From: Kitagawia praeruptora | Lineage: Eukaryota; Streptophyta; Magnoliopsida; Apiales; Apiaceae | NCBI GenBank assembly: GCA_037693485.1 | Contig: JAVIWW010000049.1 | Location: 62,001 to 126,000, forward strand | DNA length: 64,000 nt | Direction of reading: 5' to 3' | In this document: piece after piece, positions 1 to 10,940 of the stretch | Position numbering within the stretch: position 1 is the stretch's first letter | Layout of the letters: every line of letters starts with the position of its first letter | The notes under the pieces: generated by a model | What the model was told of the DNA's origin: nothing | Databases searched by the model: none | The model's input: only the letters and a program-made list of their open reading frames with translations | Position numbers and translations under genes: made by a program

Positions 1-353
1 CTCAAATGTTCTACGTACATGCTTGCAAGTAGTTAGGTTGCCTTTGATTTACCCTTTTGTCCTTTAATTGTCTTTTCCTACGATTCTGGAACTGGTCCGG
101 AGAATGGCCTGGGCAAGAACTTCCTTCGGGATCTTCGAACCTCGAGAACAGACTTCGAACCATTGCATTCTTTCGGAATTCCCTTAGGAACTTCCTAATT
201 TCCCGTAGATTTAGGCTTTCGGATCCCTTCGCCCTATGCTGTAGGTGTCCCGACCGATTCTGGCTTACTGTACTCGGCCTTTCTCTCCTTTTGAATCCCC
301 CTTTTTTTATCCGAGTACAGGGCTAACGTCTCTTCATTTCCGAATATAGGGAC
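1..353. other. Leader region of the Tat accessory gene
   Basis: This stretch precedes the accessory gene start at 354 and contains no convincing gene of its own; the open frame across it is short and has no recognisable domain. A pyrimidine run near 297-307 could be the polypurine tract of the minus-strand element read from the other strand, but no LTR start can be confirmed next to it. It is best read as 3' non-coding DNA of the Tat element or promoter/leader of the plus-strand gene. Confidence 0.4.
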
Positions 354-2175
354 ATGGATCGGTCGACCGAAGGTGCTGGTCCTTTGGAGGTTTCACCGTT
401 TAGCGACGTCGAGGTATATCCCGCGATGAATTTCCGGTCACATCTGACTGAGGAAAAAATAGAAGACTTCCATTCCAAATACCTTGTAGAGAGGAATGTC
501 TGGTACTTCTTCACACCTAGGAAGAAAGACCGTATTTGGCACAACCTTGAGGTTCCACCACTCTACGGCGGAAGCGTGGCCACCGGCATATCCGAGATGG
601 CCTTCAAATGCGGTTTTCGGCTGCCGATGTTGCCGATACTGAAGAAATTGTTGAGGCAACTTGGGATCGCCGTAGGGCAGCTGGATCCGAACAGCTTTTT
701 CCACATAAATGCCTTCCAAGCCCGATGCTTAGCTAAGAAGATGACTCCGAGGACAACCTTGTTCTGGCATCATTATGAGCTCCGAAGAAATTCCAAAAGC
801 AACGACTTCTACACCATAGCTCGCCAAACCGGCAAGGCCGATTGGGCCCAAACAAACTCCAACAACAGGGGGGCCCATGAGAGGTGGACTTTCATCTCGG
901 GCCCGAAGATGGAGAAGTATGGCCGCTGGCAGGATCTGGACCCATCGAGGTTGCAGTATCCCGAAATGTTGGAGGCGGACAAGCATGATTATCGTCTTCT
1001 TTGTGAACTCGATATGAATAGGGTTCCGGTATCGGACGGCAGGGATAACGACTGGTTGGTCGCCCTTTGGGGTAGTGGTAACATTTATCTTTACCTTATT
1101 CTTTTCCATCCGAATGCTTCCTTTACTGTATTTTCATTTCCCGTTGCCCGTGTTTAACACTAGTATTTTTGTGCAGTGTCTTCACTTCAGCATATCATTG
1201 AGCGCAAACGCAATAAGGCAGCTCAACTTTCAATAGCTGCTACAGCCGAAGCCGATGCTGCTGCTCAATCGGTCGACAAAGAGTTGGAGTCGGCTCCTGA
1301 TCAAGGAAAGAGAATCGAAACTCCATTGGTTTCTCCTCCTCCTCGGGATCAGGGGGATGGTATCATTCAGGCCATCTCGACCGATTCCCGAAAGAGATTC
1401 CGGTCGGGAGATGCCGATCCGAAGGTGTATTCTCCTCATTGGGGAGTTATCGAGACGGACCAAATTATTGTCCCCGCCCCGCAGCTGTCTACTATTGTGG
1501 GTCCCGATCTCTGCCGGGGTCTCATCCTTCCAGCCGATAGGCCCACGTTTGCCAAGGCGAATGACCTTGAGGCTTGTACTGAGATGTTGGCTTTGCTCTC
1601 CATGGTAAGCTTTTTCTTCTTCGGTATTTTTTCTTTCACTTGTCTTCAATGTTTGATTCTCTTCCCTTGTTTGTTTTTAGGGGGTCTCCTGGTCAGCTGT
1701 TGTGGCCGAACGGATGGAGGGGATACAGAACAAACTGGAGGCGGCCAACCAAGTTGAAGTTCGGGCGGTCAAGGCTAAAGAAGACCTCCGGAATGCAACC
1801 ACTGACTTGGAGAGGGTCACCGGCCAGGCTAACTCCTTGAAGGCCGAGAATGATTCTTTAAAGGAAAGGTTGCAGGAGATGGACGCCTTGAGGGCTAGGG
1901 TTGACTGGAGAAACAAACAGCTCAAACTTACAAGGAAAAATGTTCGGAAGCTGAAGAAGACTCTGGAGCTGACCGAAGAAAGATGCTATCAGATGGGATA
2001 TGACGGCGCTGTGCTGAAGGCACATTCTCTAGGCCTCGATCATACTCAGCTGATAGATCTTTCACTCGGGATGACGGATCCGGTTGGTCGGGAGGAGTCT
2101 GATCAACCTTTGGAGGTTTCTTCGGGCGAAGATGAATCTCTTTCCGACGAACCTCCAGCTGATGAAGCCTTGTAA
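354..2175 (+). CDS. Tat-element antisense accessory protein (putative gypsy-type transposon protein), 3 exons, intact
   Basis: Three exons give one uninterrupted frame: 354-1077, 1177-1604 and 1681-2175, separated by short GT..AG introns. Coding length is 1647 bases (548 residues). The N-terminal 240 residues resemble the 'putative gypsy type transposon' domain (Pfam PF04195 as I recall it), with motifs such as VPPLYGG and a Trp/His-rich stretch. The last exon is charged and predicted coiled coil (KLEAANQ, LERVTGQANSLKAEN), followed by an acidic Ser/Glu/Asp-rich tail. It lies on the strand opposite gag-pol, between integrase and the expected 3' LTR, where Tat elements carry this gene. Its molecular role is not established. 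It is unbroken although the polyprotein beside it has several stops. The ATG at 354 is chosen because the domain begins directly after it. Splice sites are read by eye. Confidence 0.75.
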
Positions 2176-2189
2176 TTTTGTAGATTTTC

Positions 2190-2640
2190 AATGCCTTTGA
2201 AATTGTAATGTTTAACTTTGCCTTCAGGCTCTCTATTCGTGCCTTCGGGCTTGTAATATTTTACTTTGCCTTCGGGCTTGTTTATTTAAGTTTGCCTTAG
2301 CATAATGTTCTTTCTTATGCGTCGTCGGCTTCGGCCTTAAATTGGCTTTTGCTTTTGTTCATGCATCTTTAGCTTTGATTTGGCTTAGCATAATTTTCTC
2401 TTTTACGCATCTTCGGCTTTGATTGGCCTTAGCATAATTTTTGCTTGTTCTTATGCGTCTTCTGCTTCATTTTGCCTTTGCATATTTATTTTACTTTTAT
2501 GCGTCTTCGACATTATATTGCCTTGGCATAATTATTCATATGTTTGTGCATCTTCGGCTTCGGCCTAGCATTTATGTGCATTTTTGGTCGCAACCTAGCT
2601 GTCCCCCAGTATTTAAGGGGTTTTGTAAATGATTAAGGTC
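2190..2640. repeat. Degenerate tandem repeats in the Tat spacer
   Basis: Variants of 'gccttcgggcttg' and 'ttagcataatttt..tatgcgtcttcggc' recur roughly every 60-80 bases from about 2220 to 2580, with much divergence. Short tandem repeats in the spacer between pol, accessory gene and LTR are known for Tat/Ogre elements. No coding potential is seen. The region ends near a C-run and 'aagggg' at about 2600-2625. Confidence 0.6.
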
Positions 2641-3033
2641 TCGTTCGGTCGGCTGAAAAATATTTCTTCCCGGCCTTAATTAATGTCAAAGCAACTTGAA
2701 TACTAAGTTAATCATTCGGCCCCAAATTTGGATTCGCCAAGTATTTGTAGCTTAAAACGCAATGTACTTGAACACTACCAATAAGTTAAAGGGCACATGT
2801 TTTATACGGTCGGCCCCAAACATGGGTCTATTAAGCTTAATATTGCGTACTTAGCTTTTTGGCTTTAAATGTACTTAGCTTAATGATAACGGATAAAAAT
2901 TGGAGCAAAACAATCTTTTCATTAATCATGCGACTCTTACAGATTACAGATTGATGCTATCATATGGAATTCAGAATAAAGTTGCATAAAACAAAATACT
3001 GAAGTAAAAAGAAATAAAATTTGTCCAGTAAGC
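2641..3033. other. Non-coding spacer between integrase stop and accessory gene
   Basis: AT-rich DNA downstream of the integrase stop (minus strand) and downstream of the accessory gene (plus strand). It probably holds the 3' ends of both convergent transcripts. No gene, terminal repeat or recognisable motif was found. Confidence 0.4.
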
Positions 3034-4283
3034 TTACTGGTAGTAACGGCGAAGGCGAGCGGCATGCCAGGTGTTTTTGATTGGGCTACCGTCCGGATGA
3101 GCCAGTTTGTAGGTGCCTGGTCGAACCACTTCAATTACCACGTATGGACCTTCCCAGTTGGGCATAAGTTTGCCCTTTTTGGCTGGAATGGAGGTGGCTA
3201 ACTCCCGAAGTACTAAGTCCCCGACTTGGAACGATCTTTTCTTCACCCTCGAATCATAGTACTGAGCTTCCTGCAGTTGGTACCTTAAGTTTCTTTGGTG
3301 GGCAGCCTCTCTTTCTTCTTCCAGTAAGTCCGCATTCGCTCGGAGTCCGAACTCATTTGTCTCCACGTTAAACACTTCTGTTCGGTAAGACTCTAAACCA
3401 ACTTTAACAGGTAGAAGGGCATCAGTCCCGAAGGCCAGTTTGAAGGGCGTTTGTCCGGTTGAAGACCTTGTAGTAGTTCGGTAAGCCCATAGGACCCATG
3501 GTAGTTCTTTGGCCCAAAGTCCCTTAGCTTCCCCTAGCCTTCTCTTGATTCCATCAAAAATGATTTTGTTGGCCGCCTCGATCGCCCCATTTCCCTGGGG
3601 ATGCCCTACCGAACTGAACTTCTGTTTTATCCCGAATTGAGCCAGGAATTTTCTGAACTTGCTCCCAATGAATTGAGTACCGTTATCGGACACATATACC
3701 ATAGGTATGCCAAACCTCAAGATGACCTGTTCCAGCATGAATTTCTTCGCGGCCTCTTCGGTAATGGCCTAAAGGGGTTTTGCTTCTATCCACTTAGTCA
3801 TATAGTCGATTGCCACAATACAGTACTTCGCTTGCTTAGTGCTGGTGGGTAGGATCCCCACAATATCGACCGCCCACATAGCAAATGGAATCGGGCTAAG
3901 GACTGAGGACATTTCTTCGGGTGGTTGTTTCGGTATTGTGCTGAAAAGCTGGCACTGTCTACACCTCTTGGCATATTCGGATGCATCTTCTTTCATCTTT
4001 GGCCAGAAAAACCCTTGCCTGAGAATTTTGAAGGCTAACGATCTTCCTGCCAAATGCTCTCCACAAATTCCCTCGTGAACCGTCTCTAAGGCTAGTTGCT
4101 GTTCGGCTTGGTTTAAACACCTAAGTAGTGGTTGGCTCGCCGATCGTCTAAATAAGCGACCCCCGACCAGAGTGTAATTTCCCGACCGATACTTCACCTT
4201 CTATGCTTCCCTTCGGTCAAGTGGTAGGGTACCTTTCTCCAAGAATGCCCTGATGGGAGTCATCCAATTGACCCCTTGATGAA
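3034..4283 (-). pseudogene. Tat integrase region of pol, interrupted by in-frame stops
   Basis: The frame continues from reverse transcriptase across a TAA at about 4285, a TAG at 4201-4203 and a TAG at 3769-3771, with no frameshift. The His-His-Cys-Cys zinc domain is visible (HEGICGEH, then CRQCQ). The catalytic core has Asp in VDIVG, Asp in SDNGTQF and Glu in AIEAANK, so all three acidic residues remain. The C-terminal part ends in WEGPYVV and HAARLRRYYQ, as usual for Ty3 integrases, followed by a stop at 3034. Integrase would insert the cDNA copy into the genome. With three stops upstream or within, this copy cannot make a full polyprotein. Confidence 0.85.
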
Positions 4284-4284
4284 T

Positions 4285-6504
4285 TTACATGCACTGCTTC
4301 TTGTCTATCGAAGGCATCTTTACTTCGGTTAGATAGATGGACCCATTTAGGTTCTGGGTTTCTGCCGAAGCTAGCCTTGAGAGGGCGTCTGCCCGACTGT
4401 TGTTTTCTCTGGCTACTTGGGTTAACTCGAAAGTTTCAAACAACAAAGATTGTTCACGTACCTTAAGGGCGTATGCCTTGGTTCGGGGATCTTTTTGCCC
4501 ATATTCTCCTGAGAACTGTTTTACCACCAACATGGAATCACTAAACGTCCTGATGTGCTTGACTTCCAGATTTCTCGCCAAATCTAGTCCTGCCAAAAGT
4601 GCTTCATATTCGGCCTCATTGTTCATCAACGGGAAAGTGAACCTGATAGCTTGACAAATCTCAAATCCTTCTGGGCTTGTTAGAATTAACCCTGCCCCGC
4701 ACTTTTCCTTGGCGACCGACCCGTCGACAAACAACTTCCATTTTCCCGGTGTCTGGATTATTTGCTCTTCTGGAGCCAAGTCGTTCGGCCCCGAGAACGA
4801 GAATTCTACCATGAAATCTGCTAGTGCTTGGGCCTTGATCGAAGTCCTTGGTGTATACTCCAAATCATGCTCCCCCAGTTCGATCGCCCAAGCAACCACT
4901 CTGCCCGATGCTTCTGGCCTTTGCAAGATTTTCTTTAACGGCTGATCGGTTACAACTTTGATCGTCCTTCCTTGGAAATAGTGCCTTAACTTTCTTGCGG
5001 CCATTACCAGTCCATAGTCGAACTTCTCTGCATTTGGATATCTTGTTTCTGCATCTTTGAGAATATGAGAAACATAGAACACCGGATGCTGGTTCCCTTC
5101 GTGCTCTTTGACCAACACGGCTCCGAGTGTTCGGTCGTTCACAGCCAAGTACAGCTGCAGTGTTTCTTTCGGGTCGGGTTTCATTAAGAGTGGAGCTTTC
5201 ACTAAGTACTCTTTAACCTCTTCGAATGTTTTCTGGCAATTTGGCCCCCACTCGAAATTCTTGGACCCCCGAAGTACTTCAAAGAATGGCAAGGCCTTTT
5301 CGGCCAATCTGGAAATGAACCTCCTCAGGCCTGCTAGCCGTCCGGTCAGCTTTTGAACGTCCCTGATCGTCTTCGGCGCTTCCATGTCAATGACTGCTTT
5401 AATCTTCTCTGGGTTTGCTTCAATTCCTCGGGCACTAACCATGTATCCCAGAAACTTCCCACTATTTACTCCAAATGTACACTTGTTCGGGTTGATCCTC
5501 ATGTTGTTTCTTCTGAGCATTTCAAAACATTCTCTCAGATCCTCGGCATGATCCCTGAAAAGGGACTTAACAATCATATCGTCCACGTAGCACTCCATGT
5601 TCCGACCGATCTGGGCTTTGAACACCTTGTTGATCATCTTTTGAAATGTTGCCCCGGCGTTCTTCAAGCCGAAAGGCATCTTTATATAGGCGTAAGTGCC
5701 GTTCGGTGTGATGAATGCTGTCTTTGGAACGTCCTCGGCACTCATGGCAATTTGGTGGTATCTTGAGAATGCATCCAGGAAACTGAGTATTTGATGCCCC
5801 GAAGTGGCATCTATCAGTTGATCAATGTTCGGCAAGGGATAGTGGTCTTTCGGACAATGCTTATTCAGGTCGGTGTAGTCCACACACATTCTCTATTTGC
5901 CATTTGATTTCTTCACCACCACTACATTCGCCAACCAATCGGGATAGTCTATCTCTTCGATGAACTTTGCTTCCAGCAATTTTTCAACTTCGACTTGGAT
6001 TACTTTCTGCCTTTCCATGGCGAAATTCCTCTTCTTTCGTCTCACGGGCTTGGCTTCGGGAGCTACATTTAAGCAATGTTTGGCCACCGCAGGGTCCAAA
6101 CCTGGCATATCTTCGGGATTCCATGCGAATACGTCGTGGAATTCCCTAATGACCTTGATGACTTTCTCTTTCAATTCCGGCTCCATGCTCTTTCCAATTT
6201 GGATCATCTTTCCCGACTGACCCACGTACAGCTCTACCTCTTCGGTCTCGGCAGCCGGCTCAGCAATCGGGCTTGACAGGTCGGCACCAAATTTTTCCAA
6301 CTCAATGTTCAGTAGTTGGTGGCTGCCCCCGGCTTCGGTCTCATTTCTTTTCCTCTTTCCAGCTTCGGTCATTTCGACGTCTTTGTCTTTTTCCAAATCC
6401 TCCAACATGATTATTCTGGCGGCTTTCTGATCGCCTCTCATTTCTCCGACTCCATGTTCTGTTGGGAATTTCAACTTCAGATGGGGGACAGAGGATACAG
6501 CCTG
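4285..6504 (-). pseudogene. Tat reverse transcriptase, RNase H and archaeal-type RNase H
   Basis: Read on the minus strand from the TRIM junction at 6504. A linker comes first, then reverse transcriptase with motifs CVDYTDLN, DAFSRYHQI, MPFGLKNAGATFQ and the catalytic YVDD. The first RNase H follows (LYLAVNDRTLGAVL, TDQPL). After that comes a second RNase H with DGS, Glu in NNEAEYEALL, Asp in FSDSMLVV and Asp in SRADALS, which is the archaeal-type domain that defines Tat. A TAG at 5893-5895 interrupts the frame just before CVDY. In this family the residue there is normally Trp, so TGG to TAG is the likely change. Apart from that stop the region reads through, indicating modest decay. Confidence 0.88.
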
Positions 6505-6734
6505 TGTAACACCCCAGTCCCACATCGAGGAGATTTGGGATTTCTGTTCAGTTTATAAGGCAAAGTACTACTAGTTGCACCAACAAATCATGATCTTTTG
6601 GGGGCCTGTGGTGGGCTTGTGGAATACCCAAGTTGGCTGCATTTGGGTCAGTTTACTTTGGCTTATTTCGGATTCGTAATCGGGACTCGACCCGATTTTC
6701 GAAAAAGGCTCGGGATTTGACCCGGGTTGTCACA
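6505..6734 (+). repeat. TRIM 5' LTR
   Basis: 230 bp, starts TGTAACACCCC and ends GGGTTGTCACA. It differs from the partner at 6954-7183 at only a few positions (TGTAAC versus TGAAAC at the start, GATTTGGG versus GATTTAGG), so the insertion is recent on an LTR-divergence scale. Confidence 0.95.
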
Positions 6735-6736
6735 TA

Positions 6737-6748
6737 TGGTATCAGAGC
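6737..6748 (+). promoter_or_regulatory. TRIM primer-binding site (initiator Met-tRNA)
   Basis: TGGTATCAGAGC lies two bases after the 5' LTR. It is complementary to the 3' end of plant initiator methionine tRNA and is the standard priming site for minus-strand DNA in many plant LTR elements. Confidence 0.92.
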
Positions 6749-6953
6749 CGACTCTCGAAAGCTTGATTCGTCAAGTTACCGGAGGTGGGGACACGAAGGC
6801 TGGTGGTATTATCCCACAATGGAAAGAGGTCCGGAGGTGGGGACACGAAAGCAGCAGGTAATTATCCCACAATGGCTAGAGAGGAACGATCCGGAACCTA
6901 TGGGATATCCGTTCAGGCCTGACGAGGACGTCAGGAGTTTAAGTGGGGGAGTT

Positions 6954-7183
6954 TGAAACACCCCAGTCCCACATCGAGGAGATTTAGGATTTCTGTTCAG
7001 TTTATAAGGCAAAGTACTACTAGTTGCACCAACAAATCATGATCTTTTGGGGGCCTGTGGTGGGCTTGTGGAATACCCAAGTTGGCTGCATTTGGGTCAG
7101 TTTACTTTGGCTTATTTCGGATTCGTAATCGGGACTCGACCCGATTTTCGAAAAAGGCTCGGGATTTGACCCGGGTTGTCACA
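6954..7183 (+). repeat. TRIM 3' LTR
   Basis: 230 bp partner of the 6505-6734 repeat. It is preceded by the G-rich polypurine tract at 6941-6951 and followed by the target duplication GCCTG at 7184-7188. Confidence 0.95.
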
Positions 7184-8730
7184 GCCTGGAACAAAGATAA
7201 GGCTGGCCTTCCCAGAATTCCATTGTACGGACTATCGACCCGAACAACATAGAACTTTGCTTCCTTCGCCACAGTGTATGGCGCTTTTCCCATCATGACA
7301 GACAAGGTAATGGTCCCTTCTATCGGTACGGGCTGATTACCGAAGCCATATAAAGGTGCCTCGTGGCATGGCTCCAGCTGTTCGCCTCCCAAATTCATCT
7401 TGCAATAAGTTCGATGATATAGGATGTTGACTGAACTCCCTTCGTCCACCAGCACTCTCCATATCTTGTTTTCCCCGATTACTGGGTTTATAACAAGTGG
7501 GTCTTCGTGCGGCCATATCACATCCTCATAGTCATCCTCTGTGAAGGAGATAGGCAATGGTTGCTTTGCTGAACTTGACTGGTATAGGTTATAGATCTGT
7601 CTGGCAAACTTTTTCCTTGCTGTCTTACTGTCCCGATCAAGCACTGTTCCTCCGGAAATTGTTCTGACTTCCCCTCGGTACTTCTCGGAACTTTTAACTT
7701 CCTTCCTTTTCTCCTTGGACTCGAGTTTGTCCCTCAAGTCGCCCACAAATTGGGTCAGTTCCCCATCCTTGATCATCCTTTCAATTAACTTCTTCAAATG
7801 ATAGCACTCATCGGTGTTGTGACCTTTGTCCCGATGGTAGTCACAATATTTGCTGTCGCTTCTTCTATTCTCAGGGGTCTTCAACTTGGGTGGTCTGACA
7901 AACCCAGGTTTACCCTTTATCTCATGGAGAATCTTCGAGATAGGTGTGTTTAGTGGTGTGAACACAGTACTATCCCTATCTCTTCTTCGTTCGGCCCCTT
8001 TGTCGGGCCTCGTATCGTTCAACCTGCTCTTAATGTCTCCTCGACCCCTTCGGTCGTCCCTTCTGTCATCCCTCCGGTCGTCCCTTCTGTCATATCTGTC
8101 ATTTTTCTTGTTCTCCTTGTACCCCCCAATTGATTCCAATTTTCTTCGAATGGCCTCTCCTCTCACATATATATCATTTAAAGATTTGGGAGGCATATCA
8201 TAAAGAGAAGATCGAAGCTTCTTACCTTTAACAGGGTCGAGACCTGCTGCGAGGAATCCAGCCGCCTTGACTTTGTCCAAGTTGGTAACCATACCGGCTT
8301 CTTCTTTGAACCTTGCTAAGTAATCACCCAAATCTTCGTTCGGTCCCTGCCTGCAGTGGATCAGGGCTTCCGTATCTTTCTCTCTTCGGCACAAATGTGA
8401 GTAGTGCCTCAGGAATTTTTTCTTTACTTGTTCATAAGAGCCTATCGACCTAGGTCTTAATGACCTGTACCACATGGATGCATTCCCCTTTAAGTAGGTC
8501 TTGAACATCTTGCAGAGCATCACATCACAGTGCCCCATCCCAGTCATGAGTGATTCATATTTCTCACAGTGGTCTTCGGGGTCACCCTTTCCGTTAAATT
8601 CATTCATCTTCGGGAACTGCCTTCCGGGAGGCGGTCGAAAATGTTCAACATCCTCGGTCACCACTGGCTCGTGGCTGACCTTTCTCTCTCCAAACATGGC
8701 CTTCTCGATCCTTCGAATGCGATCGTCCAT
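7184..8730 (-). pseudogene. Tat gag and aspartic protease, cut by TRIM insertion
   Basis: About 515 residues from the ATG at 8730 to the TRIM junction. Residues about 40-190 are a retrotransposon gag domain (FNGKGDPEDH, MWYRSLRP, FLRHYSHL). A basic Arg/Asp-repeat stretch follows, then a Cys/His motif (CDYHRDKGHNTDEC) near residue 300, and a protease with VLVDEGSSVNILY near residue 430. The usual D-G/S/T-G triad reads D-E-G here, so protease activity is doubtful. Gag packages the RNA and the protease would mature the polyprotein. The frame is the same as that of reverse transcriptase, and the 684-base insertion (TRIM plus TSD) is a multiple of three. The TRIM introduces stop codons and truncates the product. 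Confidence 0.85.
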
Positions 8731-9275
8731 GATCCCTCTAACAAAGCCATAAAATTAAAAACCCAAATTCAAGAAACTCAAATTGGGGTTTTTGTTGTTT
8801 TTAAGATTCTAACAAATTAATGAATTTGGGGTTGTAATTAGAACAAGGATCTGAAATAGGTCAGTGTTTAGATTTGTGAATTGGTAGGATTGAAAGCGTG
8901 TGCGGATATAATGTGCGTGTGTGTGTTTTAATATGTAAAGAATGAAGAGTACATCTGGGTGTTCAAAAGGAGCGGGATGTGAAAAACGGAGAGCGGAACA
9001 TTTAGCCGCCCAGCTGAATTCATTTTATTTTTAATAAAAAAATTATTTTATTGATATATTTTGTTAATATAATTAACTTTAATTATTATACTTGTATATA
9101 ATACTAGCTTATATTCCGTGCGCACCACGAGTTACTTTCATTTTTTTTTTCTTATTTGTTTATAATATAGTAATACAGTATAAATTTTAAATTTAATAAG
9201 TTGTTGGAAAGATACGAATATTACAGTTTTGTATATAACAATTTTTAGTAGTAAATAAATAATTACATTTTTTAA
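8731..9275. other. Tat 5' untranslated region and AT-rich boundary DNA
   Basis: Upstream of gag on the minus strand there is AT-rich DNA, with a small GT-run at about 8910-8930. No primer-binding site or LTR could be identified, so the 5' end of the Tat element is either truncated here or too diverged to see. From about 9010 the sequence becomes strongly AT-rich and leads into the satellite array. No gene is seen. Confidence 0.4.
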
Positions 9276-10940
9276 AAATTATTTTTGAACGATCCAACCG
9301 TACGGATGTCAATATATATCTAATGTAAAGATATTCCCAAAGTTTCAGAAAATAAAAAATTAATTTGATTGGAGATCTTTGTAGATCACTACTATTTTCA
9401 ATATGACTCGTAACTAGTGCTTTGTTACGGATTATTGTTTCTATTTTTTAAAAAATATTTTTGAACGATCCAACCGTACGGATGTCAATATATATCTAAT
9501 GTAATTATATTCCCAAAGTTTTAGAAAATAAAAAATTAATTTGATTGGAGATCTTAGTAGATCACTACTATTTTCAATATGACTCGTAACTAGTGCTTTG
9601 TTACGGATTATTGTTTCTATTTTTTAAAAAATATTTATGAACGATCCAACCGTACAGATGTCAATATATATTTAATTTATTGATATTCCCAAAGTTTCAG
9701 AAAATAAAAAATTAATTTGATTGGAGATCTTAGTAGATCACTACTATTTTCAATATGACTCGTAACTAGTGCTTTGTTACGGATTATTGTTTCTATTTTT
9801 TAAAAAATATTTTTGAACAATCCAACTGTACGGATGTCAATATATATCTAATGTAATGATATTCCCAAAGTTTCAGAAAATAAAAAATTAATTTGATTGG
9901 AGATCATAGTAGATCACTACTATTTTCAATATGACTCGTAACTAGTGCTTTGTTACGGATTATTGTTTCTATTTTTTAAAAAATATTTTTGAACGATCCA
10001 ACCGTACAGATGTCAATATATATTTAATTTATTGATATTCCCGAAGTTTCAGAAAATAAAAAATTAATTTGATTGGAGATCTTAGTAGATCACTACTATT
10101 TTCAATATGACTCGTAACTAGTGCTTTGTTACGGATTATTGTTTCTATTTTTTAAAAAATATTTATGAACGATCCAACCGTACAGATGTCAATATATATT
10201 TAATTTATTTATATTCCCAAAGTTTCAGAAAATAAAAAATTAATTTGATTGGAGATCTTAGTAGATCACTACTATTTTCAATATGACTCGTAACTAGTGC
10301 TTTGTTACGGATTATTGTTTCTATTTTTTAAAAAATATTTTTTAACAATCCAACCGTACGGATGCAATATATATCTAATGTAATGATATTCCCAAAGTTT
10401 CAGAAAATAAAAAATTAATTTGATTGGAGATCATAGTAGATCACTACTATTTTCAATATGACTCGTAACTAGTGCTTTGTTACGGATTATTGTTTCTATT
10501 TTTTTAAAAATATTTTTGAACGATCCAACCGTACGGATGTCAATATATATCTAATGTAATGATATTCCCAAAGTTTCAGAAAATAAAAAATTAATTTGAT
10601 TGGAGATCTTAGTAGATCACTACTATTTTCAATATGACTCGTAACTAGTGCTTTGTTACCGATTATTGTTTCTATTTTTTAAAAAATATTTTTGAACGAT
10701 CTAACCGTACGGATGTCAATATATATCTAATGTAATAATATTCCCAAAGTTTCAGAAAATAAAAAATTAATTTTATTGGAGATCATAGTAGATCACTACT
10801 ATTTTCAATATGACTCGTAACTAGTGCTTTGTTACGGATTATTGTTTCTATTTTTTAAAAAATATTTTTGAACGATCCAACAGTACAGATGTCAATATAT
10901 ATCTAATTTATTGATATTCCCAAATTTTCAGAAAATGAAA
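9276..10940. repeat. Tandem array of a 176 bp satellite, about 9.5 copies
   Basis: The anchor GAACGATCCAACCGTACGG and its variants start at 9287, 9463, 9639, 9815, 9991, 10167, 10343, 10518, 10694 and 10870. That is a period of 176 with one 175-base unit caused by a missing base near 10365. Copies are highly similar, with scattered substitutions such as GATCTT/GATCAT and ATATTTTTG/ATATTTATG. Alternation of these variants hints at exchange between copies. Monomers of 170-180 bp are common for plant satellites. No open frame is conserved across copies. The last copy breaks off at about 10,940, where the CACGTCA-rich minisatellite starts. Confidence 0.97.

Larger units (their letters stand above)
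6505..7183 (+). mobile_element. Complete TRIM (terminal-repeat retrotransposon in miniature)
   Basis: Two 230 bp direct repeats (6505-6734 and 6954-7183) flank a 219 bp non-coding core. The repeats begin TG and end CA. A primer-binding site TGGTATCAGAGC matching initiator Met-tRNA starts at 6737, and a polypurine tract AAGTGGGGGAG sits at 6941-6951 just before the second repeat. The 5 bp target duplication GCCTG is at 6500-6504 and 7184-7188. The core has a tandem duplication of about 52 bp (copies begin near 6779 and 6831). No protein is encoded, so it must use proteins from another retrotransposon. The LTR has no 5S rRNA-like segment, so it is not Cassandra. The plus orientation is opposite to the host Tat element. 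Confidence 0.95.
1..9000 (-). mobile_element. Ty3/gypsy Tat-lineage LTR retrotransposon, degenerate, left end outside window
   Basis: The minus strand carries gag, aspartic protease, reverse transcriptase, RNase H, a second archaeal-type RNase H and integrase in one reading frame from 8730 down to 3034. The plus strand downstream of integrase carries an accessory gene of the 'putative gypsy type transposon' family. Dual RNase H plus an antisense accessory gene is the known signature of the Tat lineage (Retand/Ogre-like). I could not find a long terminal repeat pair or a primer-binding site. The left LTR probably lies outside the window, and the right LTR is missing or not recognisable between 8731 and 9275. 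The right boundary given here is approximate. A TRIM is nested at 6505-7183. Confidence 0.85.

Noticed and set aside
6505..6734. Possible Cassandra LTR because it begins TGTAACACCCC
   Set aside because: No 5S rRNA-like segment or internal RNA polymerase III box follows, which defines Cassandra.
6633..6956. Open frame inside the TRIM
   Set aside because: It spans the LTR and the non-coding core including a tandem duplication, has no domain, and is explained by the TRIM structure.
9276..10940. CRISPR-like interpretation of the regular array
   Set aside because: The whole 176 bp unit is repeated without unique spacers, and the context is a plant nuclear genome.
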